Source: Selaginella moellendorffii
Taxonomy: Eukaryota; Streptophyta; Lycopodiopsida; Selaginellales; Selaginellaceae
Reading direction: 5' to 3'
DNA: 64,000 nucleotides
Assembly: GCF_000143415.4 (NCBI RefSeq)
Contig: NW_003314339.1
Coordinates: 70,812 to 134,811 of the forward strand
A program made the position numbers and the translations under genes. This document shows positions 33,131 through 44,110 of this stretch, one piece after another. The notes under the pieces were generated by a model. It did no database searches. It was not told where the DNA came from and saw nothing but the letters and a program-made list of their open reading frames with translations. The first letter of the stretch is position 1, and each line of letters begins with the position of its first letter.

Positions 33131-33860
33131 GGATGCTGCCTCGCTCCTAGCGCTAACTAGCCCCTCGCTTCCAATGTCCAATCCGATGCTACAAAGGCAG
33201 TTTATGTGGTATTAAATGTGGCATGGCAATGTTAATTAAAACTTTATAAATTGTAATAACTTGATATCACTAATGAGGAGTGAGAGAGGATTTATGTAAG
33301 TTGTGGTGGCAGCCTGCTTGATCTAGTGAACCTCATCACGGGTCTTCAAGTGCAGGAAGTAGATGGAAGTAGTTGTAGATGGCATGGTAGACGTGGCAAA
33401 GATTAGCATGGAAGTGGTTTTAGATGGCATGGTAAACATGGCAAAGACTAGTGAAACATTTTATAGTTTCACATTCATGATTCATATTAAATTTAATTAT
33501 TATTGAATTTCAAGAATTTGTAAATGTTTCATTTGAATTTCATTGATTGTGACATTCAGTTTTTTTTTCCCTAATAACATACACTATTAGAGTTTATGAC
33601 TCTCCAAGACCCACATATTGCCACATGTCCCAACTGACGGTGATCTCAAATATACAACATCCTCATAGAATTGGCAATTGCTCAAAAGAAAGAAATTAAA
33701 GTAGAATGGGAAAACTTATGCAAGAACATGTATTAGCCAACCTCCATTCTTCTTTGTCACTATTATCACCATGTGAAGGCTCCAAGCTAGGAGGTTCTAT
33801 ATCCAATCTTGAAAGATAAAGTTACAAAGCATGTTACAGATGCTGTATATGTGCCATGGA
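33131..33860. other. AT-rich intergenic
   Basis: Nothing recognised. Two imperfect copies of a 45-bp unit (TGGAAGTAGTTGTAGATGGC / TGGAAGTGGTTTTAGATGGC) lie at about 33360-33450. Confidence 0.4.
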
Positions 33861-33879
33861 TCTCTTGCTCCATTTTCAT

Positions 33880-34335
33880 GAGCATTCCTTTGGAATACCA
33901 AGCCTCTTTGGTCCATACTTCACGCCAAATCTTGGGTGCACCATGCATCCTAAATTAACAAATAAATTTTGCAGTGCAATGCAATACATGATGATTATGC
34001 ATTGAAGTGCCATGCAAAAACGTTGTGTGAGCATTCCATAAAGTTCACGGTCAGACATGAGACTGAAGATAAAAGCATGGGTTTGAGCATCGTGCCCGTC
34101 CAGCAATCCCCACATCAACTCTATATCAAATGTGGGCTCTCCTGGAAGATCAAAAACATGAAAGCAAATCCAAGAACCCAAAGGAAAAAAAAGTACCTGA
34201 ATTGAGCTCCGGAGGAGAATACTCCAGGCACGGCTGGCGCACCACCAACGAAGACCCTTTGACGATCTCTTTGAGATGGCCTGTGAGAACCAGAGCTCTT
34301 CGAGTTGCCACACAGCTGACTTGTCCAGCCTCCAT
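33880..34335 (-). pseudogene. Acyl-CoA oxidase N-terminal fragment
   Basis: The ATG at 34335 starts MEAGQVSCVATRRALVLTGH and runs to CLEYSPPELNSG. A 55-bp GT-AG intron then joins in frame to EPTFDIELMWGLLDGHDAQT and LMSDRELYGMLTQ. The order CL.Y.PPEL, F(D)...LLDGH(D), then ...L matches the N-terminus of plant peroxisomal acyl-CoA oxidases (ACX2/ACX3 type, fatty-acid beta-oxidation). A further exon-like piece has a stop (CTQDLA*SMDQ). The FAD-binding and catalytic parts are absent. It is a truncated, dead copy with intron retained. Confidence 0.6.
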
Positions 34336-34389
34336 CTTTTCGTGTCAGTGATCTGTTTCTTTCCCCTCGAGCTTAAAACGTAACCAAGA

Positions 34390-35990
34390 GTGCCGTTACC
34401 TTGCCCAACCGGGTGAAGGCGCTGCTCGGAGAAATCTCCAAACGAAACTGTTTTCCTATCTCGCGAAACAAGTTCTTCGTCCCTGCGTGAACCAAGTTAC
34501 ATGCCGATCTATGAAAGTGAGAAAGTTACCAGTGAGGTTGCATAAACACTGCAAACGTGTTCCTTTCCACAAGTGGATCGTCTTGAGCCGTCTGTATAGA
34601 CATTGTTACGAAAGAGGAAGTAAAATACACGTACTCGAACACAATGTGGTGTCGCATGAAATGCACCATTCAATATTAGCTCCGTCGCTTCTCCTGCCTG
34701 GTAAGCAATGTCATCCTTTCCGAAAGTTGCCTACACGAAGACACTTTCAACACTTTGATCCGTATGGACGAACACTTCGTTTACCTTGACAATTGCACCA
34801 GACCGAGCCCTAACATAAAGCCCTGCTTCAGAATCATGACAGTCTATTTCCTTCCTTCTCTTGTGTACATTGCACAGGTCAATCCTTTAACGCACCAAAA
34901 AAAAATGGTAAGTTAGACAAAAGCGCACCGCGTAACTTGAAAACGTGCCTGTAAGAGATCCGTGATCGACGTGCCAGCCACACCACGACGATGACTTTGT
35001 ACCTGAGCAGCTGCAAGAAGCCTTTAGAAATTTACAGCAGGAGGAGCAACGAAACCTTGGGTAATAATGGAGCAGACGGCCTTTGTGGCACAAAGAGTTC
35101 TTGAGCATGTCCGTGAGCCTTGCATCACCGCCCTTGCGAAACACTGAAGGGACAGGAAATTAGAGGAGACGAACAGGAAAAGGATCTCAACCATGTTTGT
35201 CGCAGTGAGCTGCGAGGTGCAGGCCAACCTTTACAATCAGGCTTCCAAGTTTCTTAAAACCTGCAAAGTGATAGAAGAAAACATTATCCACGTAAAGAGA
35301 AAACAGAGATGTACTTGATTCAAGGTCAGGTAACTGCTTTCCAGGCCATAAGTTCGCTCGATAATAAGATGGATATCTGCGTCCATTGAGACCGATTAAA
35401 ATTTGTGAGAAAGAAGTAAACAAACCTTTCTATGAGAGCTGGGTCATCGGTCGGCCTGTCCACGATTATAAAACGAAGCTTTAAGCTCATCTAAACCAGA
35501 AGGAACATATGAACTCGAAAGAAGGAAAAAACCGTAACGAACGAATACGTACCAGGTTGGCCGGATTCTAGGAACTCTTTTCCGTGGCTCCAGCTAGAAA
35601 CTTTTGAGTTACCTGCTTGCTGGATCTTCTAGCTCTTTGAGAGCATTTTCGGGAAGAGAAGAAAGGCTGCACAGAAAAATCGAAAACATTGAGTAAGAAG
35701 AGACTATACTCGATACCTCTGCGCAAGATTTAACAGATTCCTCCGCATTTCAGTGAATCCCGGAACCTGACAAAAACACAAAAAGAATGCTCGTGGAAGT
35801 AAAATTCCATTCAAAGCTTACGTTTGAAACGGCAATATTCCCAGTCCTTGAGCTCCTCAGAAAAATCCACAGCTTCATTCTACAGCAAGAATTGATCGCT
35901 CATTCGATCTGAGGCAGGAAATCTCACCTGGAGCTCCGAGAAGTCGATTGTCACTATGTTATGGCGCATGCTGTTGCCGATCTTCCACCC
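34390..35990 (-). pseudogene. 2OG-Fe(II) oxygenase (IPNS-like), frameshifted
   Basis: Minus-strand exons read, in order: HNIVTIDFSELQ, NIAVSNVPGFTEMRRNLLN, LSSLPENALKELEDPAS, VSSWSHGKEFLESGQPDELK, RPTDDPALIERYPSYYRANL, WPGKQLPDLESSFKKLGSLI, VGLHLAAHCDKH, SWCGWHVDHGSLTG (the iron-binding HxD), GLYVRARSGAIVK, KDDIAYQAGEATELIL, ATPHCVR (distal His) and TAQDDPLVERNTFAVFMQPHW. This is a complete uncharacterised plant 2OG oxygenase of the isopenicillin-N-synthase-like superfamily. Most introns (about 45-60 bp) keep GT-AG ends, but single- or two-base indels break the frame after the first exons, before WSHGKEF and within SFYN...VDRPTDD. Active-site residues survive, which suggests recent inactivation or assembly errors. 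Confidence 0.72.
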
Positions 35991-38900
35991 TGTTGGAGCC
36001 GAAATTAGGCACCTTGAATCATGGAGATCAAGGGCCACATTCAGCGGCAAATTTCAGAAGAAATTCCTGGATGTAGCTAGTATATAGCTAGTGTTTCTTT
36101 CTTCTTTCATGAAGCAGTTGTTTCCAGTTTCCTTCTGAAAAGATACTGTTCATTTTTTGTTCTCATTCTGGCTCTTTGTCATGGTATCTGAGCAGGATCA
36201 AAAGGATGGAAATGCTGCCACCATCACTTTCACAAATGGCTGTTCCATTTCCATTTTTGATGGATCTGGAAACTTCTTGAGCTGGAGGCACCAGATGGAG
36301 CTCATCCTCAAAGGTGAGGGAGTTTGGGGCATTGTCAACGGTGATGCAGGCTATCAGAAGGTGGATACCTGGAGTCAGCATGAGGACAAGGGCATGGGAA
36401 CAATCGGGCTTGCAGTGACGGAGAGTGTGCTGGATGATCTCACCCTCAGTGAGAATTACACCAGCAGCGAGCTGTAGCTGTGAGAAGCACAAGCAGCAAA
36501 TGCATGTCCAGATTGGCCATCTCTACACAGGGATGGTCAACATGCGGTGACCAGTTTGTGGATGACATGAAAAACATGTATTGGCAAATCGAGGAGTCAG
36601 ATAAGGAGAACAAGCTTCCTCCTTCTCTTCAAAATTATTTTTTTCTTTGTTCTCTTCTTAATTCCTTCCATTCTCTTCAAAGTAACTTGATGCAGGTTGA
36701 CAAGTTTCAGTTTAGTCATGCCATATGTGCCGTTAATGAGGAGATAGCTCTTCTAAGCAATTTGTGAAGAAGAAGAACAATAACAAGTTTCGAAGGATGG
36801 AGGTTTCTCCAAGGCAAAAGAAAGTGATGTGAAGTCCAAGAAGAAGAAATCTTGTGGTTATTGTAACAAGTTTAACCATGAAGAGTCTGAATGCAGGTTA
36901 AAGGTGTAACTTTTAACAACAGTTGGAGGATTTCAAATCTTCAAAATTTATGGCTCACTATGAACAACTTTTGGATGAAGCTTGTGTTGCTGAGATCAGA
37001 ACTAAGCTTTACAACAATGCCATGGTAACTAACTCTTTTGTGTTGATTCTAGAGCTACTACTCACCTATCTTGGCATAAAGATCATTTTGTCAAATATAG
37101 AAATTGTCTTGGCTAGCATGTTGTGTAGGTAGGAGATAACAGTGAGCATGGTATTCATGGCATTGATGATATGAATGTCTAGACATCTTATGGGAACTTA
37201 ACTCTGACTGGGGTAATGTATGTTCCTACCCTTTGCAAAGATTTGATGCTGATATTGGGGAACAATTTGTGTTTTGATCATTAAGTTTGTGTCATTCAGA
37301 TGCACAAATTCATGATGTGGTTGCTATAGCTCCTAGGGAAGGAAATCTACATCCACTCAAGGACAAGGAGTCTACCTACTCTTTGATTCTTACCTTTGTT
37401 GGTAAAGGCATATGTGATCTATGGCATAAATTGCTTATTGTCTGGGGTTTCCTGGTAAATGGTTTGGATGTATCTAACAAGCTAACTCTTGCTCCATGTG
37501 AAGTATGTGCACTTAGACATCATTAGCCTTTTAAAACAATTGGAAGTCAAGCAAGCAATTTGCTTGAGCTTGTCTATGTTGATGTTTGTGGTCCAGTACA
37601 AGTTCCATCTTTCAAGAAGGCTAAGTATTTCTTAGCTTTCACAGATGACCTTAATCACAAGACTTGGGTTTATTTTCTAAAGAAGAAATCTAAAGTCTTA
37701 GATGGTTTTGTAGATTAGAAAACCTTGGTTGAAAACCAAAGTGGTTATCAAATCAAAAAGCTATGCATAGACAATGGTGGTGAATTTATAAATAATGTTT
37801 TTAATAGCATCTGTTCCCAAGCTCACTAGCTCATTGAACTATATATGGCTCAATATAATAGGGTGGCAGAACTCAAAAATCACACCATTATAGACACAAC
37901 ATGATGCCTTCTCACTCAATCTCATGCTTCACAAAAGTTTTGGGTAGAGATAGTTAACCATCGACCTACTGTGGCAGTTAAGGAGATAACCCTGGAAGAG
38001 TGCTTTAAGCTTGACATACATGTATGGATTTTTTAATGCACGGCATATTGCCATGTTCTACAAGAGCTACACACCAAGTTTAATCTAACTGGGGAAAAAC
38101 TTATATTTTTTGACATGTTTAATTTTAATTCTCATACTTATAGATTGATGGATCTTATGATAGCCCATGAAGAAGTGGTATTTTTTTAGGAAACCCCTTT
38201 TTCTCTCAATCCTCTTCTATTCCTAATCTTGACTTTATGAATTTTCTAAATTCTTGGCTTTGGAATTATGCTATTCTTGATGCTAACTTTTGGAATGATG
38301 CTCAGCATGAAGAAGCACTTGAGCAAGGAAGAACTAATCCAGTCATCAAAATCCCAACTCAACTCTCTCCTACAAGATTTGATGTTGTTTTGACTCTAGT
38401 TGCATCTCTAACATTCAACAAGGCTACTCTTAAGCCACTTGGATGAAGAAAAAAGGTGAAAATTCTAAGTAAAAAGGCTCTTGAAAATGCTAAAAGTTTT
38501 TATGTTATTGCCTCCGATTTGTTGGAGTTTTGTGCAACCACATGTACACTTTAGCCTTCTTCATTCATGAAAGCCATAGCTAGTCCCAATACAAGCCATT
38601 GGAAGTGAGCAATGGACCAAGAAATTAAGTCTATCACTCGTATACACATTTTTGATGAAGTGGTTCTTCCAATTAGAACTACAACACTTTGTAGTCAATG
38701 GTCTACAAGACAAAGCTCAACCTCAACGGTTTCATCAACTGTCACAAAGATTGACTTGTTGCACAAAGCTATAAATAACAATATAGCATGGATTATCTTG
38801 AGACATACTCTCCAGTGGTAAAGATGACAAATGTTCAAATTTTGCTTGCTTTTGCCACTTACTTTGATCTTGAGATTTATCAAGATTGCTTTCCTGAATA

Positions 38901-40500
38901 AAGATTTGTAGGAAGATGTCTACATTTAATAGTTAGATGGCAATACCCAACTTAAGAAGCAACATCTCTTATGGAAACTCAAGAAATCTCTTTATAGCCT
39001 TAAACAAGCCTAGAGAGCATGGTGGCAGAAAATCAATACTTTTTTCAAAGTTGAAAGATTTTCTCTTGTTACTCCTAAATTTAATGTCCACATCAAATGA
39101 GAAGGGAAGTTTTTACTTATTGTTGCTCTCTATATTGATGACTCACTCTTGATTAGCAACAACTATGAGTATTTACAGATTTTCAAGACTAAGTTTGGAA
39201 AAACTTTTGCTATAAAGGACCTTGGAGAAGCTTGTTATTTTCTTAGTCTTGAGATTCACTGTGATGGGAAAATAAGGTCCCTTCACATCTCTCAGCAACA
39301 ATATTTAACAAAGGTACTTGAGAGTTATGGATATATTGATTGCAATCCTTCTTATTTGCCCATGGAGTTTAATAACATCAAGTTCTTGACAAAAGTTGAG
39401 TGTCCTACTAGCAAAAAGGAGCATTAAACTATGGCAAAGGTATCATTTCAAAATTTGCTTGAGAGTTTGATGTATGTTATGGTGTGCAATTGTCCAAATT
39501 TGGCTTATGTTGTCATCGCTCTTAACCAATTTTCTGCTAATCTTGGTAAGAAACATTGCACATAGCCAAATCTCTGATATGCTATATAAAGTAAACTTTT
39601 ACTTTTAGATTGTTATATGGCTCACATGGTGGTTTTTCTCTTGTTGCTTACATGTTAAATGATAAAAATAGCCATAAATCCACAATAGGGTTTTGCTTCC
39701 AACTTGGAATAAGTTTTGTTCTTTGGCACAATAAGAAATAAGCTCACATTACTCTTTCCTCCACAAAAGCAAAATATTTTATTGCCTTAGTTGCTTCTAG
39801 GGAAATTCTTTGGTTTCAAGAATTTCTTAGAGCTCTTGGACAATCCTCCACACCAATTACTCTCTATGTTGACAACAAGGGAGCTATCAATTGGTGAAAT
39901 GTAACACTAGAAGTTTCGACATGTTGCCAAGCACTATCACTATGTTAGGGATTTGGTACACACAAGTTTACTAACAATTTAGCATATTTCTTCTCAACAA
40001 CAACTTACTGACATCTTTATAAAACCTTTGGCTAAGGTTCTATTTGTGAAACATAGGAATTCCATTAGAGTTGTGACCAAGCCTTAACTGAGGAGGAGGT
40101 AGTAATAGCAATCACACCTTTGGCTTTAGGAGTATTGGAGTTGAAATCCAAGGTGTGATAAATGCCTTGAAGCATGGAAATTAAGGGCCACATTCAATGG
40201 CAAATTTTAGGAAAAATGTATATAATTACATATGTGTATATGTATGTAAAATATTTCCAATTTCTTGTAAACTCTTGAATTTAGACTTCTTGGGAGGTCA
40301 TTCAGCTTAGTACTATTCAAACGTAAGAATGCTTAACCCTAAGTATCCCAAGATACTTAATCGATTGGAAAAAGGGGTGCACTATTTTCTTTCTATATTT
40401 AAACCCCATGAATTGTTTCTCAAGTCGTTCCCTTTAGATGCTTATATTTCCTTCTGAAAAAATTCTATTTATTCTTTGTTCTCATTCTGGCTTTTTGTCA
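35991..40500 (+). mobile_element. Degenerate Ty1/copia retrotransposon
   Basis: A short 5' LTR (about 35991-36181, possibly truncated) is followed directly by the primer site TGGTATCTGAGC (36182-36193). The interior reads in copia order with many stops and shifts: gag (ISIFDGSGNFLSWRHQMELI), zinc knuckle CX2CX4HX4C (36853-36893), GAG-pre-integrase, integrase (LVYVDVCGPVQVPSF, IDNGGEF), RT with YIDD at 39132-39143 and IKDLGEACYFLSLEI, and RNase H (STIGFCFQLGISFVLWHNKK, LYVDNKGAINW). A purine-rich tract GAGGAGGAGG lies near 40090 before the 3' LTR (about 40133-40500). The element is dead. Confidence 0.88.
40263..40440. repeat. AT-rich insert within copia 3' LTR
   Basis: About 180 bp is present in the 3' LTR but absent from the 5' LTR. 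It is homologous to the three AT-rich copies at 9.7-11.0 kb (CTCTTGAATTTAGACTTC, AAAAAGGGGTGCAC). Confidence 0.6.
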
Positions 40501-40799
40501 CAGAACACAAGAGAAACGAATAGTGATGACCTATTGGCATGGCAACAGCCATTGCTCTTCTTCTATTAGCTCTCCTCTAAACCTTGCTCTTGCAAATATG
40601 CTTCTTGTATAGTCGCTTGATAGTATATTCTAGAATCAATTTTATTCTCCTTGTATGATCTACAGGTTTTGTGGTATATTCTAGCATCTCTTAAAAGATT
40701 CAAAGCAATCCCTTGATGATTCTTAAGTTTCTTTTTTAAATTTACTATTTTTGTACTATTAACGTTTTGTTTTTCTACTGATCAAGCTAAACTTGAAGT

Positions 40800-41640
40800 G
40801 TAATTAACATTTTGTCATGTAGAGAGCTTGGAGTGATGTTTTGATATATCCAATAACGCACTTCTATGTGATTCATAAAGATCAGACTCCTGCAACACTA
40901 TTAGATTGGAGACATACCCACAACTCCGTCTGAAAGAACTGGTGTTTTGCACTCTAGCTTGTGACCTGAGTAGAATGGCAATCTGATTGTGATACAAAGT
41001 AAGCAAGTAAGCACAGCAGGGCTGCACTTTGGTCAGCTAGAGCTGATCTCCTAGTAGAAGCATGCCATATTTGCAAGTCTACCAAACCCATGATCTGGCA
41101 ATTTTCATGCCTGCAGAATTCACTAGGCATCTAAGTTGACATGCATTTGCACTGTGTCTGGAGCCAACAATAGATTGTCATCAGCATATAGTAGTACATA
41201 GAGAAAAATGCTTACTCTGCAGCATAGTTCCATATAGATCTCAAACAATGTCAGCCAGAGGGGCCTGAGGGGCCTGAGGCACCCTTATGGAACCCCCGAA
41301 CAAGACTCAATTAGCTGGCTATCCACTATTTGCAAACTCAAAGTCTTGTATAATTTGATGATTGCAGCTACTGGAGAGGTAGATGGGGATTTGGAGTTCC
41401 AGCAGATACCAAATCAAAAGATGCCATAGGACAATTGAAAGCTTTGGTTAAATCAATAAAACCCAGAAGAAGCACTTTGTGTGCCTAAAATGTAGCCGTT
41501 TGAACAAGACGTAGAGGGTTAGCAGTTGGTTGATGCAGGAGTAATGCCTGTGAAGGCCTGCTTGACCTTCTGCATGCAGCCACGTTGTTTCTCTATAAGG
41601 CGGGCAAACACCTTTACAAAAGCTACCAACATTGCTAACT
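40800..41640 (-). mobile_element. LINE remnant with YADD motif
   Basis: On the minus strand a non-LTR reverse transcriptase can be read with frame changes: IDLTKAFN-type motif near 41440, YADD at 41188-41177 followed by NLLLAPDTVQMH, then the distal block shared with 48.8-49.0 kb and 19.6 kb. It lies directly downstream of lectin copy 3. Confidence 0.7.
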
Positions 41641-41760
41641 CACTTGTGGAGATTCTATTATAAGTAAAATTTCCTTCATTGAAGTTGGATCATTCTTTTA
41701 TACTAGTACTTTTCTTTTGGACAATGACATCTTTTTCTTTAAAAGACTTTGTATTTTATT

Positions 41761-42594
41761 TTAAAAGTTTTTTACTGTACTTGTAGCAGCATAAAGTTTA
41801 CCTGGGCTGGACTTAAAAACATGATACAGCACCACATTTCTATCTCTTTGTATAGTCAGAAATGCATAGCATGGCTCATCACAAGACTTATCTAGTGACC
41901 ATATAACAACCTGGCTTAAGGTTTCTTTGATAACCATGTTCCCATTAAGTTGGACTATGAGATAGCAATCTACTCCTCCTCTCCCACACACTCCATTAAT
42001 CCAAACTTGCCCTCAGCTGGCTTCATTCACAGACAAGCTACAATCATCCTGGAGCTTGAGTGTGTAGATCAAATTCGGGGACTGGAGCTCAAAGTTTCGA
42101 CGAAGACCATTGTAGAAGAATCACCTTGGTTGCTGCCAAGTAAAATCTCAGTCTGGTTGTGAAGGGTTTCCATCTTTTGATCTGCTGGTGCTATGCAATA
42201 CTGGACTCCAAACATCTCGGAGACTGCAAGCATGCTGCCAGCTAGAAAAACTTGCATTTGTATATATTACTACTTTGATAACAAGGCCTCTCACGCTGAT
42301 GGTGTTACCTGGATTGACATGGCAGAAATCCAGATTGGGGCCTGTATGAAAAGATACGATGGCAATGTAGATCACTACGTTGTTTGTCACAGTGACTTGA
42401 TTGATGTAAACTACCCCACTCTCATAGTATGTATTGTCATTGAAAATTTCCGCAAGTGCAATCACCATATCTAGAATAATATTGGCATTGGCTGTTGTTA
42501 TAGCATTGCGCTCGTCAGAGAATTCCCAATGCATGGCTTGAACAACACTAATATGAAAAAGGAGTGCTGTTAAACATTCAATGAGAAGATACAT
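41761..42594 (-). pseudogene. Secreted GNA-type lectin-like gene, two frameshifts (copy 3)
   Basis: The ATG at 42594 opens a hydrophobic leader ending SVVQA and the shared N-terminal domain (DNTYYESG, QVTVTNNVV, NLDFCHVNPGNTISVRG). Near 42265 an 8-bp deletion shifts the frame (VIYTNASFSSW instead of MYTRGQMQ). A second, ~31-bp deletion near 42128 removes QAKLTTLDDIF and shifts it again. The end (GGVDCYLIVQLNGNM, QRDRNVVLYHV) is recognisable to the TAA at 41761. One canonical lectin site remains. Clearly non-functional. Confidence 0.82.
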
Positions 42595-42659
42595 TTAGAA
42601 TGAGTTTTGCTAGAAACAATCAAAAAGAAAACTATTTCTTGTTATAATGATAAATTAAT

Positions 42660-43190
42660 AATTTATATTGCAACCTTCAACCAATTATATGCACTCACAA
42701 TATTAAATAATGCTTGTTTTGCTTAATTCTTGATTAGTATTATTATTAATCCAATTAATCAATAATTATAATTATTTATAAACACAAGATTATAAAAAAT
42801 AGTGTATTAGGGTTTAAGTTTAAAACTTATATTCATCAGCAAGAATATGGAAATGGAATACAGAAATGTGTATATTAATTAACTTAAAAACCTTAATTTA
42901 TATATAAGAGTGAGTGGTCTGGATTGAAATTAATCTGCATCAAAATTCCACTACGTTAATATTAATATATAGCATTATAACCATACATTTGGACCTCATA
43001 GTATTTATTATATCCCAAGTGATGAAAACATCCTTCTTTTAAATTTAACATTGACAATGCATCTTTAATACTTCTTATTAGTTTCTTTTGTTCACAAACC
43101 ACTGAAAGGAAGGAATGGGGATGGCCACCAAATGCATAAGGTTATTTAAGGCACTTTATTTTAAATTTGTTTTCTTTCATAAATATACTT
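42660..43190. repeat. Duplicated flank of lectin-like copy, partly inverted
   Basis: Bases 42700-42830 pair with 19880-20030 in inverted orientation, while 43000-43190 match 20030-20240 directly (ATTTATTATATCCCAAG, GCATAAGGTTATTTAAG, TTTTCTTTCATAAATAT). An inversion breakpoint must lie between about 42830 and 43000. Confidence 0.6.
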
Positions 43191-44110
43191 GGCCAGGATA
43201 CCGAGCTAATAGAAAAATTAACTACAAGGAGAGTAGACTTTGAAATCTTCCTGAAAGTCCATTTGCATTAAAATAGACCTTTTGAAACGAGCCTCACAAG
43301 ACTCCGTCCAGCATCAAGTACGTCTAAGTACGTATAAGTAGGGAAAAATTCTGATCAAAAGAGAAAAAAACAGGTTTTCAATCTGACATTTCGAGAAAAG
43401 GAAACACAAATATTCTGAGAAACACCTGATATCTGAATCCGAAACTACTCCGAGGTTGAGCCTCGCTGGAATCCAAAACAATTCGAGATCGTTTGTAGCT
43501 TCAAGGGTGTCGTCGGGTAACGCTCCACAGTCGAGGCTCAAGAACCCTGTCGAGTTGAGATGAGAGCTTATTTTATCTTCGATCTACACGCAATAGCTGG
43601 TGTAGCGAGGAGGCCGAGCGTGAAAACGAGGAGACGATCCACCAGCCACATTTTCTGCTCAGGAGAGACTGCTCATGATCTTCTTGATCCAGCCGACAAC
43701 AGGAATCGTATAAAAAATTCAGTAGGATTTACCACGACCCGAAGGAGACAGGACATAGAGTGGACTTTGAAGTGTCAAAAGGAACCCGGTAAGCTTTGAA
43801 AACGAATGTTCACAGAAATCTCCTCGCTGCTCCCATGGCCTGCGGGTACACGACGGCCACGAAAGTACGCTTCGTTCCATCATCTCGTCGACGACCTGGC
43901 GAAAGCACCTGTTTAGAGAATAAGGATAACATAACACAAGAAGAAATTTTACTCTTTGATCGAGCTTTCATCTGCTGCGATACTCCCATGCCACTGGATA
44001 CTCCAGACTCTTCAAGTACCTGTCTACAAAGACTGTGAGTAGGAATCCAAGTCCTCCATTGTGCCACTCTCTGATGGCAAAGCAGAAATAATACTTGCCT
44101 GCGCGTAGCT
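43191..44110. other. Intergenic, no gene supported
   Basis: Short ORFs on both strands have no recognisable domain. This is the downstream flank of the M16-like gene. Confidence 0.4.

Noticed and set aside
35991-40500. Active copia element
   Set aside because: There are many stops and frameshifts in gag, integrase, RT and RNase H, and the LTRs are unequal.
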